Shown here: positions 52,889-62,140 of the stretch, in pieces
Layout: each line of letters opens with the position of its first letter
Numbering within the stretch: position 1 is the first letter of the stretch
NCBI GenBank assembly: GCA_018368455.1
Contig: JAGZEG010000004.1
Location: 161,776-225,775, forward strand
Direction: 5' to 3'
DNA length: 64,000 nt
DNA from: Coriobacteriia bacterium
GTDB lineage: Bacteria > Actinomycetota > Coriobacteriia > Coriobacteriales > UMGS124
The notes under the pieces: generated by a model
Told to the model about the DNA's origin: nothing
The model's database searches: none
The model's input: the letters and a program-made list of their open reading frames with translations, nothing else
Made by a program: the position numbers and the translations under genes

Positions 52889-54307
52889 ATGAGGATCATT
52901 CGCGGCATAGTGACCGACGTCAGCGAGGAGCGCGCAGGTATCCAGCGGCTCCTCGTTGACGTGTGCGCGTCCGACTATCTTTCCTCTTCCTCTGCACACG
53001 CGGGCGCCGGGCCCGCCTGCCAGGACGCGCCTTGCGTGGCGGGGGAGTGCGTGGCGCAGGGCGGCGGCGCCTGGTGTCCCGGGCGCAGTTCCGCAGTGCG
53101 CGCTGCCCTGTGCGCGCGGTACGAGGACTGTCTGAGCACCGGGACACCAGGCGCCGACGACCGTCCAGTCGGGCAGCTCCTCCGCCGCGCGATCAACTAC
53201 CCGCAGCTCACGGGGCGGGCTGTCCCCGGCGACCGGGTTGCGCTCAACGTCACTGCTGTCGACCTCTCCCTGGGGACCGGCGGTTGGGACGTCGTGACGT
53301 GTGTGACGCCCGCTGATGGTCGAGACCTACAGCCCGAGGGGCAGGCTCCCGGCCACATCATGAAGCTGCGATACGCGCCGTGCCAGGTCAACGTCCGCGC
53401 GGTCGAGGAGCAGGGCAGTCCGCTGCACGACGCCCTGCGCGACGCGGACGACTGCCGTGGGCTGCCTGTGGCCTGCTGCGAGCTGCACTCCCAGGCCATG
53501 GCCGTCGCGGCCGCCGCTCACGCCACCGACCCAAGCCTGCGCATCGCCTATGTCATGACGGACGAGGCGACTCTTTTGTTGCCGCTGTCCGACATATGTC
53601 GGTCTGCGCGCCAGGCGGGCGTCCTGGCGACGACGCTCACGTGCGGCCAGGCGGCGGGCGGTGAACACGAGGCTGTCAGCCTGCACTCCGCCCTGCTTGC
53701 CGTTGCGGCCCTGGGCTGTGATGCCGCCGTCGTCTCCATGGGCCCGGGCATCGTGGGCACGGGAACGGCGTTCGGCCATGATGGCGTCTCCCAGGGCGAG
53801 GCTGTCAACGCGTGCGCCGCTGTCAACGCCCGCCCCATCGCTGCCCTGCGCGTCTCGTTTGCCGACTCCCGTGAGCGCCACTTCGGCCTGTCCCACCACG
53901 CGGCGACTGCCCTTGGCCGCGTCGCGCTCGCCCCGGCCCTCGTGCCCGTGCCGGACCCCCTCGTCGCCGAACCTCTCGTATCAGACGGGCGAGCTTTGCT
54001 GGAGCCTACCGACGCGGCCGCCCTGCTCGACCGCCAGCTTCTCGAGGCGGGCATCGCCGCTCGCCACGAGCGCATCGACGTCCCTCTCAATCCCGGTGCC
54101 GAAGCGAGCGGTGCCCTGACGTGCGGTCTGCGCGTCACGACGATGGGCCGTACGCCTGCCCAGGATCCGGCGTTCTTCCGCTGTGCCTGCGCCGCCGGTC
54201 TCGTACTCGCCCGCGAGGCGGCCGCGCGCCGCAGCCAGGTTCCGTACGTCTCCGGGTCAGGATGCCCCGCACCCTGCCGAGAGGGGGGCGACACCGTCCA
54301 TGCCTAG
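52889..54307 (+). CDS. DUF3866-family protein
   Basis: The protein has 472 residues. It is recognised as DUF3866 from its opening (RIIRGIVTDV), the central GHIMKLRYAPCQVNVRAVEEQGSPLH, and DAAVVSMGPGIVGTGTAFGHDGVSQGEAVNACAA; the family is found next to xerD and NUDIX genes in actinobacteria and some Firmicutes. A Cys-rich stretch at about 47-85 (CQDAPCVAGECVAQGG) looks like an insertion relative to the family, which would explain the larger size. No catalytic function is established for the family. A TAGAAT lies only 7 bases before the ATG and no RBS is seen, so the mRNA may be leaderless. The stop overlaps xerD by 8 bp. Confidence 0.8.
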   Translation: MRIIRGIVTDVSEERAGIQRLLVDVCASDYLSSSSAHAGAGPACQDAPCVAGECVAQGGGAWCPGRSSAVRAALCARYEDCLSTGTPGADDRPVGQLLRRAINYPQLTGRAVPGDRVALNVTAVDLSLGTGGWDVVTCVTPADGRDLQPEGQAPGHIMKLRYAPCQVNVRAVEEQGSPLHDALRDADDCRGLPVACCELHSQAMAVAAAAHATDPSLRIAYVMTDEATLLLPLSDICRSARQAGVLATTLTCGQAAGGEHEAVSLHSALLAVAALGCDAAVVSMGPGIVGTGTAFGHDGVSQGEAVNACAAVNARPIAALRVSFADSRERHFGLSHHAATALGRVALAPALVPVPDPLVAEPLVSDGRALLEPTDAAALLDRQLLEAGIAARHERIDVPLNPGAEASGALTCGLRVTTMGRTPAQDPAFFRCACAAGLVLAREAAARRSQVPYVSGSGCPAPCREGGDTVHA

Positions 54308-55253
54308 GCCTCCGCAGCTGCCTCCGGTCCCTGCAGAGTTCGCGCGCGACGTCAACGAATACCTCGCCTACCTGCGCGTCGAGAAGGGATCTTCCGAGAA
54401 CACCGTCGCTGCCTACGGTCGCGACCTCGCGGCGTGGTGTGCCTGGCTGCGCGACGAGAGGGCCGTGTCCGACATCCGCCAGGTGACGCGCCCTGACGTT
54501 GAGGCATACGCCGCGCACCTGCACGTCATGGGGCGCGCGGCGAGCAGCGTCGAGCGCGCCCTCTCGGCCATCAAGGGCCTGCATCGCTTCCTGTATGCCG
54601 AGGGTATGTCGCCCGGCCTGCCCACATCTGACGTCCGGCTCCCTAAGAAGCCGGAGCGCCTGCCTGACGTCATCTCGATAGAGCGCGCTGCCGAGCTGCT
54701 CGACCAGCCGTTCCCTGCCGACGCGGTCGGCCAGCGTGACCGCGCCATGCTCGAGGTGCTCTACGGATGCGGTCTGCGCGTGAGCGAGCTCACGGGGCTC
54801 GATATGGGCGAGGTCTACTTCGACGAGGGCTTCGTGCGGGTGCTCGGCAAGGGCAGCAAGGAACGCCTCGTGCCGCTCGTCGGCACGGCGGCGTCGGCAC
54901 TTGAGACGTACGTGGGCCAGGGCAGGGCGTCACTGGCGGCGCGGGGGCGCCCTGCGGCGCAGACGGACGCGGCCGCGGTTTTCCTCAATGCGCGAGGACA
55001 GCGCATCACGCGCCAGAGTGTCTACCGTATTGTCGAGCGCTGCGGCCTGCAGGTGGGTATCGCGCACCTGCACCCGCACACGCTGCGGCACTCGTTTGCG
55101 ACGCACATGCTGAGCGGAGGCGCAGACTTGCGCGTCGTGCAGGAGATTCTCGGTCACGCTGACATCTCCACAACCCAGATTTATACGCATGTCGATCGGG
55201 AGCACATCCGCGAGGAGTATTATCTTGCCCATCCTCGTGCGCATGCTCGCTGA
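54300..55253 (+). CDS. xerD: Tyrosine recombinase XerD
   Basis: The protein has 317 residues. The N-terminal core-binding domain (FARDVNEYLAYLRVEKGSSENTVAAYGRDL) is followed by a catalytic domain with Arg in CGLRVSELTGLD, Lys in GKGSKERLVP, HxxR in HPHTLRHSFATH, His in LGHADISTTQIYTHV and the nucleophile Tyr in that same segment. All six catalytic residues are intact. The length and the LGHxxISTTQIYTH block fit the chromosomal XerD/XerC group resolving dimers at dif, not a phage integrase. Its ATG lies in the end of the DUF3866 gene. Confidence 0.92.
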   Translation: MPRPPQLPPVPAEFARDVNEYLAYLRVEKGSSENTVAAYGRDLAAWCAWLRDERAVSDIRQVTRPDVEAYAAHLHVMGRAASSVERALSAIKGLHRFLYAEGMSPGLPTSDVRLPKKPERLPDVISIERAAELLDQPFPADAVGQRDRAMLEVLYGCGLRVSELTGLDMGEVYFDEGFVRVLGKGSKERLVPLVGTAASALETYVGQGRASLAARGRPAAQTDAAAVFLNARGQRITRQSVYRIVERCGLQVGIAHLHPHTLRHSFATHMLSGGADLRVVQEILGHADISTTQIYTHVDREHIREEYYLAHPRAHAR

Positions 55254-55306
55254 TGCCAGGCTGCACGGCTGCGCATGGATGCGCTCCTTGCCTCCCGCAT
55301 TACGCC

Positions 55307-55366
55307 AAGTATGCATAATCAGCCATATTCCAATGTTTTGATTGCATGAATAGCCTGCTTTATAAG
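55307..55366 (+). promoter_or_regulatory. ArgR-controlled promoter of the arg operon
   Basis: TTGATT (55338-55343) and TATAAG (55361-55366) are separated by exactly 17 bp. They overlap ARG-box-like sequence: TATGCATAATC (55310) and TTGCATGAATA (55342), both close to the TGAATA/TGCAT half-sites bound by ArgR. The repressor gene is within the operon, giving feedback on arginine. Confidence 0.7.
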
Positions 55367-55440
55367 CAAAGTCAGCTCAAACGCCGCCGTTGCCTGCCCT
55401 ATGATGAACGTCATATTCTCAGGGCGCCGCGCATTGCAGC

Positions 55441-55472
55441 GAAGCCGGTCTCTTCACGGAGGGGCCGGCTTC
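55441..55472 (+). other. Leader hairpin before argF
   Basis: GAAGCCGG pairs with CCGGCTTC across a 16-base loop in the untranslated leader, 32 bp before argF. No T-run follows, so an attenuator is not indicated; it may stabilise the leader. Confidence 0.4.
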
Positions 55473-55503
55473 CGATGCGCGCAGAACGGAGGTACCCACA
55501 CAC

Positions 55504-56502
55504 ATGACTGCCCCTATCGAAGCCACGGCGCTGGCCGGTCGCGACCTGCTGCGCCTGCTCGACCTCAACCCGCTTGAGATGAAGCTCGCCCTGCAGACGG
55601 CTGTCGCCCAGAAGGCGGCCTGGGCGGCGGGCGACCACAGCGCTCCGCTGGCGGGCAAGGCCGTTGCCATCATCCTCGAGAAGCCCTCGTTTCGCACGCG
55701 CTCCTCGTTCGAGATCGGTGCCTACCGGCTCGGTGCTCACCCGCTTGTCATGGCCGACGACCACTCGGCGTTCTCCCGCGGCGAGCCCATCAAGGACACG
55801 GGCTGCCTGCTGAACCACTTCGTCGACGCGGTCGTTCTGCGCACGTTTGCACAGGCCAAGATCGAGGAGCTCGCCCAGTGGTGCGACATCCCCGTCATCA
55901 ACGCGCTGACGGACGACTACCACCCCTGTCAGATCCTGGCGGACTTCCTGACGATTATGGAGCACGGCCGTCAGCTCAAGGGCCTCAAGCTCACGTACGT
56001 CGGTGACGGCAACAACATGGCCAACACGTATCTCGAGGGCGGCGCCCTCATGGGCATGCACGTGCGCGTTGCCTCCCCGAAGGGCTACGAGGTCAACCCG
56101 ACCGTCTTTGCCGAGTGTCAGCAGGCTGCCGTGCGCTATGGCACGGGTGCCGTTCTCGAGCTCACGAACGACCCGGTCGCGGCCGTCGAGGGCGCTGACG
56201 TCGTGCTGACGGACACGTGGACGTCCATGGGCGACGAGGCCGAGCATGATGCGCGCCTCGCTGCGTTCCAGGGCTTCCAGGTCGACGCCGCGCTCATGGC
56301 CCACGCCAAGGGCGACGCCCTGTTCATGCACTGCCTGCCGGCGCATCGCGGCGAGGAGGTCGCTCCCGAGGTCATCGACGGCCCGCAGTCTGTCATCTAC
56401 GATGAGGGCGGCAACCGCCTCCACGCGCAGAAGGCCGTCATGTCGCTGCTCATGGGCGTGCCGGCTCCGGCCGAGGCGCTTGCAGCGCTTGATCGGGCCT
56501 AG
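55504..56502 (+). CDS. argF: Ornithine carbamoyltransferase
   Basis: The protein has 332 residues. The carbamoyl-phosphate motif is KPSFRTRSSFE (STRT variant), the ornithine side has YHPCQILADFLT, and the domain-closing HCLPAHRGEEV is present. It makes citrulline from ornithine. GGAGG is ten bases before the ATG. It heads an argF-argR-argG-argH operon with no other arg biosynthesis genes in view, so it could serve either biosynthesis or citrulline metabolism; the presence of argG and argH and absence of arcA favours synthesis of arginine. Confidence 0.93.
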   Translation: MTAPIEATALAGRDLLRLLDLNPLEMKLALQTAVAQKAAWAAGDHSAPLAGKAVAIILEKPSFRTRSSFEIGAYRLGAHPLVMADDHSAFSRGEPIKDTGCLLNHFVDAVVLRTFAQAKIEELAQWCDIPVINALTDDYHPCQILADFLTIMEHGRQLKGLKLTYVGDGNNMANTYLEGGALMGMHVRVASPKGYEVNPTVFAECQQAAVRYGTGAVLELTNDPVAAVEGADVVLTDTWTSMGDEAEHDARLAAFQGFQVDAALMAHAKGDALFMHCLPAHRGEEVAPEVIDGPQSVIYDEGGNRLHAQKAVMSLLMGVPAPAEALAALDRA

Positions 56503-56523
56503 GCGCGAGGGGAGGACGGCCGC

Positions 56524-56961
56524 ATGAAGAAGAAGCGAAGCGACCGCCAGGAGGCCATTCGCGACATCGTGCGCAACGAGGGCGTCCGCACGCAGCGGGC
56601 GCTCGTCGACAGCCTGCGCGAGCGGGGCTTTACCTGCACGCAGGCCACGATCAGCCGCGACATCGCCGAGATGGGCCTGTGCAAGCTACCGACGGAGGGC
56701 ACGTACGTCTTGGCAGAGGACCTGCACCTCCAGCGCATGGTGCACGACCTCGTCGTCGACGTGCGCCGGGCGAACAACCTCGTCGTCATCCATGTGAGCA
56801 CAGGTGCGGCGCAGGTCGTGGCCGACGCCCTCGACTCGGCGGAGCTTTCCGACGTGCTCGGCTCCGTGGCGGGCGATGACACGATCCTCGTCATCACGTC
56901 GAGCAACGAGGAGGGCGAGAAGTTCGAGCACCTCGTCGAGCGCCTGCGATCGGGCGCCTAG
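56524..56961 (+). CDS. argR: Arginine repressor
   Basis: The protein has 145 residues, the normal ArgR size. The N-terminal winged helix contains RQEAIRDIVRNEGVRTQRALVDSLRERGFTCTQATISRDIAEMGLCK, with the conserved recognition-helix ATxSRD. The C-terminal oligomerisation domain has the arginine-binding GDDTILVI. GGAGG lies about seven bases before ATG 56524. It represses arg genes when arginine binds its hexamer; its sites are apparent before argF. Confidence 0.95.
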   Translation: MKKKRSDRQEAIRDIVRNEGVRTQRALVDSLRERGFTCTQATISRDIAEMGLCKLPTEGTYVLAEDLHLQRMVHDLVVDVRRANNLVVIHVSTGAAQVVADALDSAELSDVLGSVAGDDTILVITSSNEEGEKFEHLVERLRSGA

Positions 56962-57017
56962 GCACACCGCACCACCTATACGGTTCTTGCTATCTCGATC
57001 AGAAGGAGAGACACCAC

Positions 57018-58244
57018 ATGGCACGCGAGAAGGTTGTACTGGCGTATTCGGGAGGCCTCGACACCTCCTGCTGCATCCAGTGGCTCATGAAGGAGAAGGA
57101 TCTCGACGTCATCACGCTGCTCGTGAACGTCGGCCAGGACGGCAGCGACGACCTCGAGTTCTCGCGCAAGAAGGCGCTGGACTGCGGCGCGATCGAGTCG
57201 CTCGTGCTCGATGTGCGCGACGAGTTCGCCGACGAGTACTGCGCGAAGTCCATTGCGGCGAACGGCCTGTACGAGAACAAGTACCCGCTGCTGTCGGCCC
57301 TGTCGCGCCCGCTCATCTCCAAGCTGCTCGTCGAGACGGCCCACAAGTACGGCGCGACGTACGTGGCACATGGCTGCACGGGCAAGGGCAACGATCAGGT
57401 GCGCTTCGAGGTCAGCGTCCAGGCGCTCGATCCCGACCTCAAGGTCATAGCCCCCGTGCGCGTCTGGGACCTGCTGACGCGTCCGCAGGAGATCGCCTTC
57501 GCTGAGGCCAACGGCATCCCGGTCGGCGCCAAGAAGAGCAAGCCCTACTCCATCGACGACAACCTGTGGGGTCGCGCCATCGAGTGCGGTGTGCTCGAGG
57601 ACCCGTGGAACAAGCCGCCGTCGGACATCTGGGAGATCACGAGCGACCTTGCCGACTGCCCCGATGAGCCCACGGAGGTCGTCGTCGGCTTCGAGGCCGG
57701 CAAGCCTTGCTCCATCGACGGCACGAAGATGAGCGTGCGCGAGGTCATCGAACAGCTTGACGTCATCGCTGGCAAGAACGGCTATGGCCGCCTCGACCAG
57801 ATCGAGAACCGCCTCGTCGGCATCAAGTCGCGCGAGTGCTACGAGGTTCCCGGCGGCCTCGCGCTCATCACGGCGCACAAGGCCCTCGAGGACCTGTGCC
57901 TCGAGCGCGAGCTGCTGCACTACAAGCTTGGCGCCGAGCAGAAGTGGGCGGAGCTCGTCTACTACGGCCTGTGGTTCTCGCCGCTCAAGCTCGCACTCGA
58001 CGCGTTCTTCGAGGCGACGCAGCAGTCGGTGTCCGGCGAGGTGCGCCTGCGCTTCGTCAAGGGCACGTGCACGGTGACGGGCCTGCGCAGCGCCAACTCC
58101 CTTTACGACTACAACCTCGCCACGTACGACGAGGGTGATACGTTCGACCGCAACTCTGCCGCCGGTTTCATCTTCCAGTGGGGCCTGCCGAGCAAGGTGT
58201 GGGCGAAGCAGCGCAAGGCGGCCGGCATCGAAGGGCAGATCTAA
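57018..58244 (+). CDS. argG: Argininosuccinate synthase
   Basis: The protein has 408 residues. The ATP site begins VVLAYSGGLDTSCCI, the citrulline/aspartate region has GATYVAHGCTGKGNDQVRFE, and PYSIDDNLWGRAIECGVLEDP is a family block. It condenses citrulline and aspartate. The ATG follows AGAAGGAG. A 58-residue membrane ORF starts on the base after its stop, and argH begins inside that ORF. Confidence 0.96.
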   Translation: MAREKVVLAYSGGLDTSCCIQWLMKEKDLDVITLLVNVGQDGSDDLEFSRKKALDCGAIESLVLDVRDEFADEYCAKSIAANGLYENKYPLLSALSRPLISKLLVETAHKYGATYVAHGCTGKGNDQVRFEVSVQALDPDLKVIAPVRVWDLLTRPQEIAFAEANGIPVGAKKSKPYSIDDNLWGRAIECGVLEDPWNKPPSDIWEITSDLADCPDEPTEVVVGFEAGKPCSIDGTKMSVREVIEQLDVIAGKNGYGRLDQIENRLVGIKSRECYEVPGGLALITAHKALEDLCLERELLHYKLGAEQKWAELVYYGLWFSPLKLALDAFFEATQQSVSGEVRLRFVKGTCTVTGLRSANSLYDYNLATYDEGDTFDRNSAAGFIFQWGLPSKVWAKQRKAAGIEGQI

Positions 58245-58421
58245 ATGTCATCTTCCTCGGCCATCATGCTCATGCACCTCGGCCTGTTTGTGACGATCCC
58301 CGCGGCGTTCCTGCTGCTCGTCATCCTGCTGGCCGTGTACTACACCCGCTGGTCGCACTATGTGGCTGGTGAGTGCTACGACCCTGCGCAGAGAAGGGCG
58401 CCGCGCCGTGAGCGTCGATAA
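58245..58421 (+). CDS. Small single-pass membrane protein between argG and argH
   Basis: The ORF encodes 58 residues and begins immediately after the argG stop (TAAATG). It has one strong hydrophobic helix, LFVTIPAAFLLLVILLAVYY (about 14-33), followed by a tail with Arg-rich end. The last 14 bp overlap argH (GTG 58408). Codon third positions are mostly G or C as in its neighbours. No RBS beyond the argG 3' end (AAGGGCAG) is evident, so translation would be by coupling. I do not recognise it; it may help translational coupling of argH or be a real small protein. A short gene like this is easily missed by annotation. Confidence 0.55.
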   Translation: MSSSSAIMLMHLGLFVTIPAAFLLLVILLAVYYTRWSHYVAGECYDPAQRRAPRRERR

Positions 58422-59877
58422 CGAGAAGGACATGCAGGCACCGTTGGCCGAGGGCTCCCCACAGGGCGGAAACACCGCCCTGTGGGGCGGGCGCTTCGAG
58501 GGACACCCGGCCGAGTTCCTGCAGCGCTACGGCGCGTCGCTGCCTGTCGATAAGCGCATGTGGGCCGAGGACATCGCCGGTTCCAAGGCGCACGCCCACA
58601 TGCTCGCCAAGGTGGGCGTGCTGGAGCAGGCTGACGCCGACGCCATCTGCGCGGGCCTGGACGAGGTGGCCGCCGACATCAAGTCCGGCGACTTCGCGTT
58701 TGACATCAACGACGAGGACATTCACATGTCCGTCGAGCGTTCGCTGACGACGCGTATCGGCGCGGCGGGCGGCCGCCTGCATACGGGCCGCTCGCGCAAC
58801 GACCAGGTGGCTCTTGACGACCGCCTCGTTGCGCGCAACCTGGCGGCCCAGCTGCACGCCAAGGCCCTCGAGCTGCGTGCGGCCCTGCTTGCACAGGCTC
58901 AGGAGCACTTCGGTGTCGTCATGCCGGGCTACACGCACATGCAGAAGGCCCAGCCAGTGCTGTTCTCGCACCACCTGCTGGCCTACTACTGGATGCTGTC
59001 GCGCGACTGTGTTCGCCTGCGTGCTGCCTACGACGCCGCTGACGCCTGCCCTTTGGGTTCGGCGGCGCTTGCGGGCACGACGTACCCGCTCGACCGCCGC
59101 ATGACAGCGGCCGAGCTCGGCTTTGCCGACGTGACGCCCAACTCGCTCGACGCCGTGAGTGATCGCGACTTCTTCTGCGACCTGCTCTATGCGTGCGCCA
59201 TGATGCAGATGCACCTGTCGCGCCTGTGTGAGGAGCTCATCCTGTGGTCGACGGACGAGTTTCGCTTCGTCACGATGGACGACACGTACTCCACGGGCTC
59301 GTCCATCATGCCCCAGAAGAAGAACCCCGACTTTGCCGAGCTTACGCGCGGCAAGACGGGGCGCGTCTACGGCGACCTCATGAGCCTGCTCACGACGATG
59401 AAAGGCCTGCCTCTCGCCTACGACAAGGATCTGCAGGAGGACAAGGAGTGCGTGTACGATGCCACGGACACGCTCGCTGACGCCCTGCACGTCTGTGCCG
59501 GCATGATCTCGACGATGCACGTGCATCCCGAGAACATGCGGCAGGGGAGCCACGGTGGCTTCATGGCTGCGACGGATCTGGCAGACTACCTTGTTGGCAA
59601 GGGCCTGCCGTTCCGCCAAGCGCACGCCGTCATCGGTCACATCGTGCTGGCCTGCGAAAAGCAGGGCCGCACGCTGCAGTCGCTCTCGGTCGACGAGCTC
59701 CGGCAGTTCTCTGAGCTGTTCGACGACGGCGCTCTTGAGGCGCTCGACATCGACAACATCGTCGCTCGCCGCACGACTGAAGGCGGCACGGGCCACGAGG
59801 CCGTTCGCGCCCAGCTTTCCCGTGCGACGGAGCGCCAGGCGTCCGACGAGGCGTGGCGGCCGTTCGTGATCGGCTAG
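58408..59877 (+). CDS. argH: Argininosuccinate lyase
   Basis: The protein has 489 residues, with an N-terminal extension of about 20 residues. GTG 58408 is chosen for AGAAGGG nine bases upstream; ATG 58432 has an RBS that is too close. WGGRFEGHPAE starts the core; the superfamily signature GSSIMPQKKNPD (about 305-316) carries the catalytic serine, and TGRSRNDQVALD and GYTHMQKAQP are in place. It splits argininosuccinate to arginine and fumarate. Fumarate made here could in principle be an acceptor for a fumarate-reductase-type flavoprotein, but that link is speculation. Confidence 0.95.
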   Translation: MSVDNEKDMQAPLAEGSPQGGNTALWGGRFEGHPAEFLQRYGASLPVDKRMWAEDIAGSKAHAHMLAKVGVLEQADADAICAGLDEVAADIKSGDFAFDINDEDIHMSVERSLTTRIGAAGGRLHTGRSRNDQVALDDRLVARNLAAQLHAKALELRAALLAQAQEHFGVVMPGYTHMQKAQPVLFSHHLLAYYWMLSRDCVRLRAAYDAADACPLGSAALAGTTYPLDRRMTAAELGFADVTPNSLDAVSDRDFFCDLLYACAMMQMHLSRLCEELILWSTDEFRFVTMDDTYSTGSSIMPQKKNPDFAELTRGKTGRVYGDLMSLLTTMKGLPLAYDKDLQEDKECVYDATDTLADALHVCAGMISTMHVHPENMRQGSHGGFMAATDLADYLVGKGLPFRQAHAVIGHIVLACEKQGRTLQSLSVDELRQFSELFDDGALEALDIDNIVARRTTEGGTGHEAVRAQLSRATERQASDEAWRPFVIG

Positions 59878-59907
59878 TTTCGGCGGTCTGCCTATTAGGA
59901 TCTCAAC

Positions 59908-59949
59908 AAGAGGGCGCTCGTCGCACAAGGTGCGGCGGGCGCCCTCTTT
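59908..59949 (+). terminator. Intrinsic terminator of the arg operon
   Basis: An outer stem AAGAGGGCGC / GCGCCCTCTT continues into an inner GC stem (TCGCAC/GTGCGG, imperfect) and ends in TTT, 30 bp after argH. Confidence 0.88.
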
Positions 59950-59979
59950 GCTTGCATTAGAGATTCGCGCGTTCCATAA

Positions 59980-60017
59980 GATAGGCCTGCCATCCTCGAA
60001 AGGATGGCAGGCCTATC
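59980..60017 (-). terminator. Terminator of the PBP gene
   Basis: A 17-bp perfect stem (GATAGGCCTGCCATCCT and its complement) has a 4-base loop, 26 bp beyond the PBP stop. Only a weak TT follows on the minus strand. Confidence 0.75.
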
Positions 60018-60043
60018 AAGGAGAAATGAGACGGAGGGGCGAC

Positions 60044-62140
60044 TTAGCCGGTCGTCGTCGTGCCGAGGCCGTCTTCTGCGTAGTCGCCGCCCTCGCCGCT
60101 GTAGTCGTTGTACTCGTTAGAGCTCGTCGTCTCGCCGGCATTCTCATCCGCCGTCGTGTCGCTGCTCGTCGTCGAGCTTGAGGACGCAGCGGAGCTTGTA
60201 CCCTGCGCCCAGCCGGTCCCCAGCGAGAACGACCAGTCGTAGCGATAGGAGGGCGAGCCGGCCGTGGGGAACTCCTCGCGGGCAAGGCCCTGCAGTGCCG
60301 CGTCCATGAACTGCTTGAAGATCGGGTTGGGGAGCGTGGACGTCTCGCCGCCCTGATAGTAGATCGTCTCGTTGGCCGAGTCAGGGTAGCCAACCCACAC
60401 AGCGGTGGAGAGCTGGGGCGTGTACCCGCAGAACCACAGGTCAGTGCGGTTGTCCGTCGTGCCGGTCTTGCCGGCGACCGGCTGGTTGACCGACAGGGCC
60501 GCCGAGGCGCCCGTGCGCGACGGATCGTTCGTGTTATTGATGACGCCCTCGAGCACGTTCGTTGCCGCTGCGGCGACGGAGGGGCTGATGGCCTGGGTGC
60601 CCGTCGTGTCCGTGCTGTAGATGACGTTGCCGTGACGATCCGTGACCTCGGCAATGGCGGTGGCAGGACGGTAGACACCGCCCGAGGCGAGCGTTGCATA
60701 GGCGTTGGACATCTCGAGCACCGTCGTGCCGGACGTACCCAGCGTGAGCGAGGGCACGGGATCGAGCTCACTCGTGATGCCCATAGCATGGGCGACGTCC
60801 ACGACGCTCTGGACGCCGACGGCGTCGATGAGCTGCACGTAGGCCGAGTTGGACGACCACTCTGTAGCCTGCCAGATCGGGATGGTGCCCCAGCTCTCGC
60901 CATTGATGTTGTTGACGGTCCAGTCACCAACCCTGACGCCCGAGTTACTGTTGATGAGCGTGTTGGGGTCGACACCTGCCTGAATGGCCGCCACGAGCGT
61001 AAACGTCTTGAACGACGAGCCGGGCTGGCGCTGTGCCTGCGTGGCGAGGTTGTACTGGCGGAAGCTGTAGTCGCCGCCGCCGACCATGGCCTTGATGTAG
61101 CCGTTGTCGGGGTCGATGGCGACGAGCGCAGCCTGCAGGTCGTCGCCAGAGGAGCCCACGACGTTCGTGCACGCGGCCTCCGCGGCGCTCTGTATCGTCG
61201 GGTCAAGCGTTGTCTTGACGGTCAGACCACCCTGGTTGAGCGTGTCGTACGAGAACTGCTGGAGCAGCTGAGCCTTGACGTAGTCGACGAAGTAGGGATA
61301 GTCGGACACGCCGGATGCCTGGTGGGGCGTGTAGTTCAGCACGAGGGGCGTCGCGATTGCCTCGTCATACTGTTCTTGCGTGATGTCCTCGTTGCGCAGC
61401 ATGTTGCCGAGCACGAGGTTGCGGCGCTCGACGGCCAGGTCGGGGTTGCGCGTCGGGTCGTAGCTTGTCGGGGACTGCGGAAGGCCGACGAGCGTAGCGG
61501 CCTCGACGAGCGTCAGATCGGCGGCCGTCTTGCCGAAATACGTCTCGGCAGCAGCCTCGATGCCGTAGCAGCCGGCGCCGTAGTAAATGGTGTTGAGGTA
61601 CATCATGAGGATCTCGTCTTTGGAGTACATCTTCTCCAGCTCCTGGGCGATGAACGCCTCGCGGACCTTGCGGCTCAGCGTCTTCTCCCACTGCTCGTTC
61701 TTGAGCACCGTGTTGCGGACGAGCTGCTGCGTGATGGTCGACGCACCCTCTGAGCCACCGGTGAGCTGGGCGACGACAGCGCGCAGGATACCCTGGATGT
61801 CGACGCCGCCGTGCTGATAGAAGCGCTCGTCCTCGATGTCGACCGTGCCGTCGAGCACATACCTGTTGACCTGGTCCACCGAGACCGGGATGCGGTTATA
61901 TGCATAGAACTCCGTGAGCTGATTGCCGTTGGCGTCAAGCACCTTTGTGGGTTCGGCCAGCAGGTAGGCGTCGGTGTCCTGGTAGTTGGGCAGGTCCTCA
62001 AGCCATGAGCGGGCAAGCGAGAACCCCGCAGAGACGAGGGCGACCATCATGGCGATGCAGGTGAGGAAAGCGCCCAGGAAGATGAACTTGCCCACGCGGG
62101 GGCGAGCGGTTTTCTTGATTGTGCGCGTACGTGCGGTCAT
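60044..62140 (-). CDS. Class A penicillin-binding protein (bifunctional transglycosylase/transpeptidase)
   Basis: The protein has 698 residues; ATG 62140 follows GGGAGG by five bases (an ATG 12 bp upstream is less likely). A cytoplasmic basic stretch precedes one helix (about 18-42). The GT51 domain has EDERFYQHGG (catalytic Glu near 103) and GASTITQQLVRN. The transpeptidase has the nucleophile in PGSSFKTF (Ser about 374), SSN near 428 and AGKTGTTDN near 557. The C-terminal 60 residues are Ser/Thr/Gly/Asp rich without a domain. It polymerises and cross-links peptidoglycan outside the membrane. Confidence 0.94.
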   Translation of the reverse strand: MTARTRTIKKTARPRVGKFIFLGAFLTCIAMMVALVSAGFSLARSWLEDLPNYQDTDAYLLAEPTKVLDANGNQLTEFYAYNRIPVSVDQVNRYVLDGTVDIEDERFYQHGGVDIQGILRAVVAQLTGGSEGASTITQQLVRNTVLKNEQWEKTLSRKVREAFIAQELEKMYSKDEILMMYLNTIYYGAGCYGIEAAAETYFGKTAADLTLVEAATLVGLPQSPTSYDPTRNPDLAVERRNLVLGNMLRNEDITQEQYDEAIATPLVLNYTPHQASGVSDYPYFVDYVKAQLLQQFSYDTLNQGGLTVKTTLDPTIQSAAEAACTNVVGSSGDDLQAALVAIDPDNGYIKAMVGGGDYSFRQYNLATQAQRQPGSSFKTFTLVAAIQAGVDPNTLINSNSGVRVGDWTVNNINGESWGTIPIWQATEWSSNSAYVQLIDAVGVQSVVDVAHAMGITSELDPVPSLTLGTSGTTVLEMSNAYATLASGGVYRPATAIAEVTDRHGNVIYSTDTTGTQAISPSVAAAATNVLEGVINNTNDPSRTGASAALSVNQPVAGKTGTTDNRTDLWFCGYTPQLSTAVWVGYPDSANETIYYQGGETSTLPNPIFKQFMDAALQGLAREEFPTAGSPSYRYDWSFSLGTGWAQGTSSAASSSSTTSSDTTADENAGETTSSNEYNDYSGEGGDYAEDGLGTTTTG

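Noticed and set aside
54300..55253. Phage or integron integrase
   Set aside because: All catalytic residues and overall length fit housekeeping XerD, and the DUF3866 neighbour is chromosomal; no phage genes or attachment site are nearby.
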